Shown one piece after another: positions 55,385 to 63,121 of a stretch of DNA of 64,000 nt (positions within the stretch are counted from its first letter, which is position 1; every line of letters starts with the position of its first letter). The notes beneath the pieces were generated by a model, which worked only from the letters and a program-made list of their open reading frames with translations, made no database searches and was not told the origin of the DNA. The stretch spans positions 124,001 through 188,000 of the forward strand of contig JAFWBM010000039.1 in NCBI GenBank assembly GCA_017507105.1, in the 5' to 3' direction. The stretch comes from Bacteroidaceae bacterium (GTDB lineage: Bacteria > Bacteroidota > Bacteroidia > Bacteroidales > Bacteroidaceae). Both the position numbers and the translations under genes were made by a program.

Positions 55385-57916
55385 GTGGAAAAGAAAACCT
55401 ATACCTATGACGAGGCATACTCGGCGTCGCTTGAATATTTTAAAGGAGACGAATTGGCCGCCAGAGTTTGGGTCAACAAGTATGCAGTGAAGGATTCTTT
55501 CGGGGCTATATATGAGCAGACTCCTGTAGATATGCACTGGAGAATTGCCAATGAAATTGCCCGAATTGAGTCCAAGTATCAGAACCCCATGTCAGCTGAT
55601 GAGATATTCGGTTTGCTCGATCATTTTAAGTATGTAGTTCCTCAGGGAAGCCCAATGACCGGTATCGGTAATGATTTTCAGGTTGCATCTCTTTCGAACT
55701 GTTTTGTTATAGGCATTGATGGAAATGCCGATTCTTATGGTGGTATAATAAGAATTGATGAGGAGCAGGTACAGCTTATGAAACGTCGCGGCGGTGTAGG
55801 GCACGACCTGTCTCACATCCGTCCAAAGGGCTCTCCGGTAAAAAACTCGGCCCTTACTTCTACCGGATTGGTCCCTTTCATGGAACGTTATTCGAATTCA
55901 ACACGTGAGGTTGCTCAAGATGGTCGTCGTGGTGCATTGATGCTCAGTGTCTCTATAAAACATCCCGATGCTGAATCTTTTATTGATGCTAAGATGACAG
56001 AGGGTAAAGTAACAGGAGCCAATGTTTCTGTCAAGATAGATGACGATTTCATGCAGGCTGTAACCAATGATACCCCATATGAGCAGAAATATCCCATTGA
56101 TTCCAATAGCCCCATTGTAACAAAGAGTATAAATGCTGGCGAGTTGTGGAAAAAGATTATTCACAATGCTTGGAAATCGGCAGAGCCGGGAGTTCTATTT
56201 TGGGATACAATACAGCGTGAGTCTATTCCAGACTGCTATGCTGATCTTGGTTTTAAAACGGTCTCTACAAATCCATGTGGTGAGATCCCTCTCTGTCCAT
56301 ATGATTCGTGTCGCCTTATTGCCATTAATCTATTCTCTTATGTAAAGAATCCATTTACCCCCGAGGCTTCTTTCGATTTTGAACTCTTGGGCGAACATGT
56401 CCAGAAGGCACAGCGTATTATGGACGATATTATTGACCTTGAACTCGAGAAGATTGCTGCAATAAAAGCTAAGGTTGATAGCGACCCCGAGAGCATGGAG
56501 GTGAAAGAGGCGGAACTTAATCTGTGGAACAAGATTGAACGCAAGAGTAGCATGGGGCGTAGAACCGGTGTCGGTATTACAGCCGAAGGTGATATGTTAG
56601 CTGCAATGGGTATGCGTTATGGTAGCCCCGAAGCTATCGATTTTTCGGTTGAGGTGCATAAGATTGTAGCACTTTCTGCATACCGCTCATCGGTAAATAT
56701 GGCTAAGGAACGTGGCGCATTTGAAATATTTGATTATAAACGCGAAGAGAATAATCCCTTCATAAACCGTTTGAGAGAGGCTGATCCTCAATTGTACGAG
56801 GATATGAAACAGTATGGTCGCCGAAATATTGCTTGTCTTACAATTGCTCCCACCGGAACTGTAAGTATTATGACTCAGACTACATCGGGAATCGAGCCGG
56901 TGTTTATGCCTGTATATAAGCGTCGTCGTAAAGTCAATCCAAACGACCCGGAGGTTCGTGTCGACTTTACAGATGAGAATGGCGATACATTCGAAGAGTA
57001 TATAGTATATCATCACAAGTTTGTTGAGTGGATGAAACAGAATGGCATACCTACCGACAAACGTTATACACAGGCTGAAATTGATGCATTGGTTGCCCGT
57101 TCGCCATATTCTAAGGCAACATCTAATGATATTGATTGGGTATCAAAGGTTGAGATGCAAGGTCGCATACAGAAGTGGGTCGACCATTCGATAAGCGTAA
57201 CCATAAATCTTCCCAATAATGTAGATGAGAAACTTGTTAATGAACTCTATGTTACTGCATGGCGTTGTGGTTGCAAAGGATGTACGGTATATAGGGATGG
57301 CTCGCGTGCCGGTGTGCTTGTTGCTGCCGACAGCAAAAAAGAGAAGAAAGAGACTGAGTCTTCAAAACCGATGATAACCGAGACTCGTCCGACTGTGCTC
57401 GAGGCCGATGTAGTGCGCTTCCAGAATAATAAGGAGAAATGGGTTGCTTTCATAGGTCTGTTGAATGGCGAGCCCTATGAGATTTTTACAGGACAGCAGG
57501 ATGATGAAGATGGTATACCTTTGCCCAAGAATGTAACAAAAGGTATTATCATCAAACATATAAATGAGGATGGTAGCAAACGTTACGATTTCCAGTTCGA
57601 GAACAAGATTGGTTACAAGACAACGATTGAGGGACTTTCCGAACGCTTTAATCCTGAGTTCTGGAACTATGCCAAGCTTATATCAGGAGTATTGCGTTAT
57701 AAAATGCCTATAGAACTTGTTATAAAGCTTATATCATCTTTGCAATTGGGTTCCGATAATATCAATACTTGGAAGAATGGTGTAGAACGTGCTCTCAAAC
57801 GCTATCTTAAGGATGGTGTTAAGTCGGCAGAGAAGTGTCCCGAATGTCAGACCGCACTTATCTTCGAGGAGGGTTGTCTGCACTGTCCTAACTGTGGTTA
57901 TTCAAAATGTGGATAA
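55385..57916 (+). CDS. nrdJ: Adenosylcobalamin-dependent (class II) ribonucleotide reductase
   Basis: An 843-residue enzyme making deoxynucleotides with a B12-derived radical. It shows VASLSNCFVIG (first active-site Cys), RRGGVGHDLSHIRPKGS, STNPCGEIPLCPYDSCRL with the radical Cys region, MGRRTGVGITAEGDML, APTGTVSIMTQTTSGIEP, and near the C-terminus CGCKGCTVYRDGSRAGVL followed by a zinc-ribbon-like tail with CPECQT and CPNCGYSKCG. The start is GTG, with no in-frame ATG nearby. The next gene is folB. No NrdA/B or NrdD is in the window. Confidence 0.95.
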   Translation: MEKKTYTYDEAYSASLEYFKGDELAARVWVNKYAVKDSFGAIYEQTPVDMHWRIANEIARIESKYQNPMSADEIFGLLDHFKYVVPQGSPMTGIGNDFQVASLSNCFVIGIDGNADSYGGIIRIDEEQVQLMKRRGGVGHDLSHIRPKGSPVKNSALTSTGLVPFMERYSNSTREVAQDGRRGALMLSVSIKHPDAESFIDAKMTEGKVTGANVSVKIDDDFMQAVTNDTPYEQKYPIDSNSPIVTKSINAGELWKKIIHNAWKSAEPGVLFWDTIQRESIPDCYADLGFKTVSTNPCGEIPLCPYDSCRLIAINLFSYVKNPFTPEASFDFELLGEHVQKAQRIMDDIIDLELEKIAAIKAKVDSDPESMEVKEAELNLWNKIERKSSMGRRTGVGITAEGDMLAAMGMRYGSPEAIDFSVEVHKIVALSAYRSSVNMAKERGAFEIFDYKREENNPFINRLREADPQLYEDMKQYGRRNIACLTIAPTGTVSIMTQTTSGIEPVFMPVYKRRRKVNPNDPEVRVDFTDENGDTFEEYIVYHHKFVEWMKQNGIPTDKRYTQAEIDALVARSPYSKATSNDIDWVSKVEMQGRIQKWVDHSISVTINLPNNVDEKLVNELYVTAWRCGCKGCTVYRDGSRAGVLVAADSKKEKKETESSKPMITETRPTVLEADVVRFQNNKEKWVAFIGLLNGEPYEIFTGQQDDEDGIPLPKNVTKGIIIKHINEDGSKRYDFQFENKIGYKTTIEGLSERFNPEFWNYAKLISGVLRYKMPIELVIKLISSLQLGSDNINTWKNGVERALKRYLKDGVKSAEKCPECQTALIFEEGCLHCPNCGYSKCG

Positions 57917-57957
57917 GGGAATAATTCTTTAAACACTATATATATTTCCTATCAGGC

Positions 57958-57988
57958 CGGGAGGGGTGTCATTTGATGTCTCCTCCCG
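57958..57988 (+). terminator. Hairpin after nrdJ
   Basis: CGGGAGG (57958-57964) pairs with CCTCCCG (57982-57988), 17-base loop, followed by CAATTTT. It lies 42 bases after the stop. Confidence 0.6.
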
Positions 57989-58079
57989 CAATTTTAAAAG
58001 AAAAAGAGGTTGCTTAAGTCTATACCTCCGTAAATATTGCACATAAGGTTTGCATGTTGTTTGATATAAATTTAAGAGT

Positions 58080-58448
58080 ATGAGAATTGAAGAATATAAT
58101 ATAGCCTTGCACGATGTACATGTTTATGCTCATCACGGTGTAATGTCGCAAGAGAGAGTTGTGGGTGCATGGTTTACATTGGATATCGATATTGCTTTGA
58201 GTGATTGCTCTTCTGCATACAGCGATGATATCACCGATACAGTGAGTTATGCCGAAGTTTATGATATACTTCTTAAGAAGATGGCAACTCCTTTCAATCT
58301 GCTTGAGGCTGTATGCAAATCTATGATGGAGACCCTCTTCGAATTATATCCGACTATAATAGCCATAGAGATAAAGATGGTGAAGGATACACCACCTATT
58401 GGTGGTGACAGATTGCAATCGGCAGTAAGAATGAAAGCAGTTAGATAA
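58080..58448 (+). CDS. folB: Dihydroneopterin aldolase
   Basis: A 122-residue folate enzyme: VHVYAHHGVMSQERVVGAWFTLDIDI at the start, DTVSYAEVYDILLKKM with the conserved Tyr, LLEAVCKSMMETLFE and the C-terminal KDTPPIGGDRLQSAVRM (the catalytic Lys stretch is usually K-P-x-P/I-G). It converts dihydroneopterin to 6-hydroxymethyl-dihydropterin. The gene stands between nrdJ and the convergent ddh; the stop codon lies inside the terminator stem. Confidence 0.94.
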   Translation: MRIEEYNIALHDVHVYAHHGVMSQERVVGAWFTLDIDIALSDCSSAYSDDITDTVSYAEVYDILLKKMATPFNLLEAVCKSMMETLFELYPTIIAIEIKMVKDTPPIGGDRLQSAVRMKAVR

Positions 58449-58483
58449 ATAAAGGTGATTCAAAATGAATCACCTTTATTTAT
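58445..58483. terminator. Bidirectional terminator between folB and ddh
   Basis: An 18-bp perfect stem (58445-58462 with 58466-58483) with loop AAA. The outer arms ATAAATAAAGGT and ACCTTTATTTAT are the same 12 bases as in the nhaA hairpin. It overlaps the folB stop. Confidence 0.82.
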
Positions 58484-58496
58484 TTGTTGTTTATTA

Positions 58497-59396
58497 TTAT
58501 ACCAAATGTCCAATCAACTCTTCACGTTCTCCATACAGTAGGTCTATTATTGGTATCTCTATCAATGTATAACATCCCGGTTCTTGTTTCATGGAGGCTC
58601 TTGCAGCACATACAAGTACTTGTCCGGTTAGGGCCGGGTTGTTTATGCGCATGTTGAATTCGAACAGCTGGTTCTGTGTGTTACCCGATACTCCCTTTCG
58701 TGTCAGATTAACCCCATGCCCCATATCAAGAAGATCGTTTACACATGGTACGTTTATTACATGAGTTTCATCATTTACAAAGTATGGATCCGATTTTATT
58801 GCGCTTGCAACCTGCTCAAAGTTGTATCCCTCCTCAATCTCTACATATACCATTCTGCGGTGTATGCCGGTACCTACGGGAATTGTCATTGAAAGTGCTG
58901 CCTTTACGCCCTCGATGGCTTTTACTGCAACAGTGTGTCCCATGCTCATACCCGGCCCAAAGTTTGTATATGTTATACCTTTAGGTGCAATGGCTTGTAG
59001 CAGAGTGCGGACAATGGAGTCGCTTCCGGGATCCCATCCTGCCGATATTATTGATACTGCATTTCCTGCTTTGGCACTCTCGCTAAGTGAACGTCTTAAT
59101 GGTACAATCTGTGAGTGTATATCAAAACTGTCAACAGTGTTTATTCCCAATGCCAGGATATCTTTTGCATACTTCTCGACACTGCGTGTGGGTGTAGATA
59201 ATATTGCTACATCTACATCTCCAAGCTCACGTATGTCGCTCACTACATTGTATCTCTTTAGCTCCTCAGGGCAATTTGCTACGCCCGAACGACGTACAAT
59301 ACCTGCTACCTCAAAATCGGGTTCGGCTTCAAGTGCATATAGTGCGTAGCGTCCGATATTACCATATCCAACTATTGCTGCTCTTATTTTTTTCAT
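58497..59396 (-). CDS. ddh: meso-Diaminopimelate dehydrogenase
   Basis: A 299-residue NADPH-dependent enzyme making meso-DAP in one step from tetrahydrodipicolinate. It shows AAIVGYGNIGRYALYALEAEPDFEVAGIVRR (Rossmann), STPTRSVEKYA, DSFDIHSQI, SAGWDPGSDSIVRTL, NFGPGMSMGHTVAVKAI and HVINVPCVNDLLDMGHGVNLTRKG. It supplies lysine and the DAP residue used by the meso-DAP-type MurE of this window. A -7 box variant TATCTTCG lies at 59431-59424. Confidence 0.95.
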   Translation of the reverse strand: MKKIRAAIVGYGNIGRYALYALEAEPDFEVAGIVRRSGVANCPEELKRYNVVSDIRELGDVDVAILSTPTRSVEKYAKDILALGINTVDSFDIHSQIVPLRRSLSESAKAGNAVSIISAGWDPGSDSIVRTLLQAIAPKGITYTNFGPGMSMGHTVAVKAIEGVKAALSMTIPVGTGIHRRMVYVEIEEGYNFEQVASAIKSDPYFVNDETHVINVPCVNDLLDMGHGVNLTRKGVSGNTQNQLFEFNMRINNPALTGQVLVCAARASMKQEPGCYTLIEIPIIDLLYGEREELIGHLV

Positions 59397-59488
59397 ATTC
59401 TACTATATTAAATTTTCTTTTTGCGAAGATATATAAATATTATTGGTCGATGTATATCTGTTTATATTTTTTTGTGTTTTTATAGACT

Positions 59489-60736
59489 CTATTTTTTTAT
59501 CTCACTTTTTCTTAGAATTCTATTTGTTAATAATCTTATAGGTATCCCCACAGATATTACTCCTACTATGATTACGGTTGCAAATACCAGGATAATGTCG
59601 TTGGTGTCGAGTCTTACAGGGTAGCTGCTGACAGCAAAACTGTTGCTGTCGCCCAAACTAACTACTCCGAAGTTCTGCTGTATAAAGCATATGGCTATGC
59701 CTATAAGTATTCCAATCAGTGCGCCTAATGCTGAAATCATCACACCTTCAAATACAAAGATGTCGGTAATTATCTTCTCTCCGGCTCCCAGATTACGCAG
59801 TGTTTCAATGTCCCGTTTTTTCTCTATTACCAGCATTGATAGGGAACCTATGATGTTGAAACATGCTATCAGCAATATGAATGATAAGAATATATAAGAG
59901 ATGAATTTTTCAATCTGCATAATCTTGAAGATATCCTCTTGCTGTTCATAACGGTTTTGTACATTAAATCCTTCTCCAAGAATCTCTTTTATCTTGCTTA
60001 TTGTCTGTTTCTCGTTACTGCCATCCTTTAGTAATAGTCCAATGCTGCTTACCTCATTGCTGTTACGTCCGAATATTTTTTGTGTAAATTCAATGGATGT
60101 CAGAAGATAGTTGTTGTCATATTTTGGTTGGTTTACTGCGAAAACTGCTCCCGAAGCGTAGAGATAATCTTTTTTGAAATTTGCCGACGGATTTGCGATA
60201 TTGGCACGCTTGCCTCGTTTTGGGGCGTAGACCTCTAATGGGTCGGTAAAATATATGCCGCTGTTGAGTGCCGAAGCCACGCCTCCTCCGGCAATGACAT
60301 AATTGGCAATGCTATCCGATAGGATAAATGTTCCACTACCAATGAGGGCCTTTTCTATCTGGGTTAGTTTGTTGTAGTTCCTTTCTACTCCTTTCAATAC
60401 AATCATTGCCTGTTGCTCCTTGTATTGTACCATAGCTCTGTCTTCGAGTGATGCCGAAGCCACGACTATTTCGGGTAGTGATAGTACTTTGTTTATATTT
60501 TCACTGTTCCTATCGAATGTTTTTCCCTCTTTTATTGATATCCTGATTTGTGGATCGAAAGCAGTAAACTGCATCTCTACAACTTCGCTGAACCCATTAA
60601 ATACAGATAATGTACATATCATGGCAATTGTAGCAAGTGAAATGCCTGCCACTGCTACCCCCGAGATTATGTTTATGACCTGGTGGCTTTTCTTTGAAAA
60701 CAGATAACGCTTTGCTATGTAAAGCGATAGGTTCAT
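59489..60736 (-). CDS. LolC/LolE-like FtsX-family ABC permease
   Basis: A 415-residue inner-membrane protein with the MacB/FtsX arrangement: first membrane helix ISGVAVAGISLATIAMICTL, a large periplasmic domain (residues 45-265), then three C-terminal helices (IFLSFILLIACFNIIGSLSM, EGVMISALGALIGILIGIAIC, ILVFATVIIVGVISVGIPI). KKRDIETLRNLGA is the conserved cytoplasmic loop. Such permeases with a LolD ATPase release lipoproteins for outer-membrane sorting. The ATPase gene is not adjacent. It follows rbfA after 19 bases. Confidence 0.87.
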   Translation of the reverse strand: MNLSLYIAKRYLFSKKSHQVINIISGVAVAGISLATIAMICTLSVFNGFSEVVEMQFTAFDPQIRISIKEGKTFDRNSENINKVLSLPEIVVASASLEDRAMVQYKEQQAMIVLKGVERNYNKLTQIEKALIGSGTFILSDSIANYVIAGGGVASALNSGIYFTDPLEVYAPKRGKRANIANPSANFKKDYLYASGAVFAVNQPKYDNNYLLTSIEFTQKIFGRNSNEVSSIGLLLKDGSNEKQTISKIKEILGEGFNVQNRYEQQEDIFKIMQIEKFISYIFLSFILLIACFNIIGSLSMLVIEKKRDIETLRNLGAGEKIITDIFVFEGVMISALGALIGILIGIAICFIQQNFGVVSLGDSNSFAVSSYPVRLDTNDIILVFATVIIVGVISVGIPIRLLTNRILRKSEIKK

Positions 60737-60755
60737 CTTGCAACAGCTTCTGGTT

Positions 60756-61091
60756 TTAGTCTTTCAGCAGATTGTCTATATGTTCGATGTAGTCGAGTGA
60801 GTCGTCTTTGTAGAAACGCAACTCGGGTATTATGCGCAACTGGTGCCTTACCCTGTTTCCAAGCTCGTAGCGGATGGCTTTTGTACTTTTTGTAAGATGT
60901 TCAATCACTTCGTCTCCTCTTTCGGATGGGAATACGCTGAGATATGCTTTTGCTATACCCAGGTCGGGGCTCACGCGTACAACACTTACCGATACCATTA
61001 CACCACGTGTCTCCTTTGTCATCAAAAGGAATATGTCACTCAACTCTTTTTGTATTAAGCGTGAGATTTTATTCTGTCTTGTACTGTCCAT
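60756..61091 (-). CDS. rbfA: Ribosome-binding factor A
   Basis: A 111-residue KH-like protein for 30S maturation: RLIQKELSDIFLLM, SVSVVRVSPDLGIAKAYLSVFP and LGNRVRHQLRIIPELRFYKDDSLDYIEHIDNLL, a good match to RbfA. It assists late processing of 16S rRNA, especially in the cold. It sits between the O-methyltransferase and the permease gene, probably in one operon. Confidence 0.93.
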   Translation of the reverse strand: MDSTRQNKISRLIQKELSDIFLLMTKETRGVMVSVSVVRVSPDLGIAKAYLSVFPSERGDEVIEHLTKSTKAIRYELGNRVRHQLRIIPELRFYKDDSLDYIEHIDNLLKD

Positions 61092-61101
61092 AATTGCTTT
61101 T

Positions 61102-61737
61102 CTATTTTTTCTTTATTATTGTCAATCCGTCGCGTAGTGGAAGTATAACTTCTTCAACACGTTTGTCGTTACGTATGTGATCGTTGAAAGCTCTTACACC
61201 GTTTGTTTGTGCATCTTTATAGGCTGGGTCTATGACATGACCATCCCATAATGTATTGTCGGCCAATATCCATCCACCTGTATTAAGGTGTTCCAAAGCC
61301 ATTTCATAGTATGCGATATACTCTCGTTTGTTTCCGTCGATGAATACAAGGTCAAACATTTCGCCTAACGTCGGTACCAATTCAAGTGCGCTACCTATGG
61401 TGAATACAATTTTTTCTGCAACATGCGAACCTTCTATCCAACGGCGTGTAAAATCCTCAAGCTCGTCGTCAATTTCATAGGTGTATAGCTTGCCGTCATT
61501 GCCGAGTCCTTCGGCCATACATATAGCCGAATATCCGGTGTAGGTGCCTATCTCAAGGATTCTTTTAGGACGTATCATCTCAACAAGCAGTTTTAGTAGC
61601 CTTCCCTGTATATGGCCCGATGCCATGTGAGGATTCAGTATTTCTACATTTGTTGCTCTGTAGAGTCGATATAGATAATCACCTTCAGGGCTGCTGTGTG
61701 CTGCGATGTAGTCATTAAGTCTTTCGTCTATACTCAT
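61102..61737 (-). CDS. Class I SAM-dependent O-methyltransferase (CCoAOMT-like)
   Basis: A 211-residue methyltransferase: SAM loop RILEIGTYTGYSAICMAEGL, DLVFIDGNKREYIAYYEMAL with the metal-binding Asp, and GGWILADNTLWDGHVIDP. This is the cation-dependent O-methyltransferase family; the bacterial substrate is unknown (5-hydroxyuridine in tRNA in the TrmR branch is one option). It is the first gene of the unit with rbfA and the permease. Confidence 0.9.
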   Translation of the reverse strand: MSIDERLNDYIAAHSSPEGDYLYRLYRATNVEILNPHMASGHIQGRLLKLLVEMIRPKRILEIGTYTGYSAICMAEGLGNDGKLYTYEIDDELEDFTRRWIEGSHVAEKIVFTIGSALELVPTLGEMFDLVFIDGNKREYIAYYEMALEHLNTGGWILADNTLWDGHVIDPAYKDAQTNGVRAFNDHIRNDKRVEEVILPLRDGLTIIKKK

Positions 61738-61752
61738 ATTTATAACCGTTTA

Positions 61753-61775
61753 CGCGGCTTTTTGCCGCGAAGATA
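61753..61775 (-). promoter_or_regulatory. -7 box followed by a GC-rich leader hairpin for the O-methyltransferase operon
   Basis: On the minus strand TATCTTCG (61775-61768) is followed at once by CGCGGC-AAAAA-GCCGCG (61769-61753), which would sit at the very 5' end of the transcript. Confidence 0.45.
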
Positions 61776-61938
61776 CGTAAAAAATAGCATATAATTATTA
61801 ATGTGACAATAATTAATGGTTGTAAAAGAGAGTGTTTCAGGAATATATACATTCTCTTGTATAGGGAATAAGTGGCATGCTCGCAATGAGATCTCTATTA
61901 TTTTTGTATATTTGAGGGAACCTCGAATATACAGTGCA

Positions 61939-61980
61939 CTCGCTTGGAAAAATATTCAAGCGAGCTTGATATTTCTCGCT
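61939..61980. repeat. Overlapping inverted repeats upstream of xerD
   Basis: CTCGCTTG (61939-61946) can pair with CAAGCGAG (61957-61964), and AGCGAG (61959-61964) can instead pair with CTCGCT (61975-61980). The two pairings exclude each other. They lie before the xerD -7 box, so they look like operator half-sites rather than an RNA switch. Confidence 0.5.
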
Positions 61981-61990
61981 CGTTTGTTTG

Positions 61991-61998
61991 TATATTTG
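61991..61998 (+). promoter_or_regulatory. Promoter -7 element of xerD (TATATTTG)
   Basis: TATATTTG at 61991-61998 with CTTG 22 bases upstream (61965-61968), inside the inverted repeats. The leader to ATG 62064 is about 60 bases. Confidence 0.5.
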
Positions 61999-62063
61999 CA
62001 ATAAATAGCCAATATATATACAATCTATATCACTCCATATATCTACTGTTCTATTGTTTTATA

Positions 62064-62981
62064 ATGTGTGCCAAGAAAATAAATACTCCTATAGAGCGTT
62101 ACCGAATATATCTGCGTCTCGAAAAAGGACTCTCACACCGTACTATTGAGGCGTATATGATGGACGTTTTAAGGTTTGGCCAATTCCTAAAGGATGCAGG
62201 AAAATGTTATGAGGATGCAGGGGTAGAGGATATCCGTACCTTTTTGGAGGCTTTATCCGATATTGGTATAAATTCCCGAAGTCAGGCCCGTATGCTTTCT
62301 GCATTGCGTTCGTTCTATTCCTTCCTGAAACTTGACGGTTATATGGAAGATGATCCATCACAGTTGATGAAGTCACCAAAGATAGGCCTTCGTCTTCCCG
62401 ATGTTCTTACACTTGATGAGATTGAGTCTGTTATAGACTCTTTTGATGATACTCAACAGGAGAAAAAACGTAATAGAGCTATTGTAGAATTGTTATACAG
62501 TTGCGGATTGCGTGTTTCGGAACTATGCGAATTACGTATCTCAGATCTTAACTTAACCGAAGAATTTATAAGGGTAATAGGAAAAGGTAACAAGCAACGG
62601 CTGGTTCCTATCTCGCAGAGAGCTATTATGGAGCTGAATGCCTATTTTTCTGATCGTGAGAGTATTGTCATAAAACAGGGCTTTCAGGATTATGTTTTTG
62701 TGAGTGAGAGGCGTGGTAAACCTCTCTCTCGTATAACTGTGTTCCGTATTATAAAGGATGCAGTCGTGCGTGCAGGCATTAAGAAAAATGTCAGTCCGCA
62801 TACTTTTAGACATTCATTTGCAACGCATCTTCTAGAGGGCGGAGCCAATTTGCGTATAATACAGGCTATGCTAGGGCACGAGAGTATATCGACTACCGAG
62901 ATTTATACACACATAGATCGTAAGCGTCTTCGTGAGGAGGTTATCGAATATCACCCTCGTAACAAGCGCATAAAACGGTAA
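62064..62981 (+). CDS. xerD: Tyrosine recombinase XerC/XerD
   Basis: A 305-residue integrase-family recombinase. The N-terminal SAM-like domain (YLRLEKGLSHRTIEAYMMDVLRF) is followed by the catalytic domain with Arg in YSCGLRVSELCELRISDL, Lys in GKGNKQRLVPI, HxxR in SPHTFRHSFATHLLEGG, His in LGHESISTTEIYTH, and the Tyr nucleophile in that last stretch. It resolves chromosome dimers at dif. The frame extends to 61944, but the extra residues cross the promoter; ATG 62064 gives the family start. Confidence 0.95.
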   Translation: MCAKKINTPIERYRIYLRLEKGLSHRTIEAYMMDVLRFGQFLKDAGKCYEDAGVEDIRTFLEALSDIGINSRSQARMLSALRSFYSFLKLDGYMEDDPSQLMKSPKIGLRLPDVLTLDEIESVIDSFDDTQQEKKRNRAIVELLYSCGLRVSELCELRISDLNLTEEFIRVIGKGNKQRLVPISQRAIMELNAYFSDRESIVIKQGFQDYVFVSERRGKPLSRITVFRIIKDAVVRAGIKKNVSPHTFRHSFATHLLEGGANLRIIQAMLGHESISTTEIYTHIDRKRLREEVIEYHPRNKRIKR

Positions 62982-63059
62982 AAAGCCTGCTATTTATAAA
63001 AAAAAAGTAAAATATATTTAGAAAATCTTGATATATTATAATATTTAGTTTTTGTTTGT

Positions 63060-63067
63060 TATCTTTG
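63060..63067 (+). promoter_or_regulatory. -7 element of the OmpA-like lipoprotein gene
   Basis: TATCTTTG at 63060-63067, 55 bases before the ATG, in a very AT-rich stretch. No -33 TTTG at the right distance. Confidence 0.5.
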
Positions 63068-63121
63068 CACATAATAATTGAAAATTATTAATAGTTATTT
63101 ATAAATCTTAAGGAATTTACG

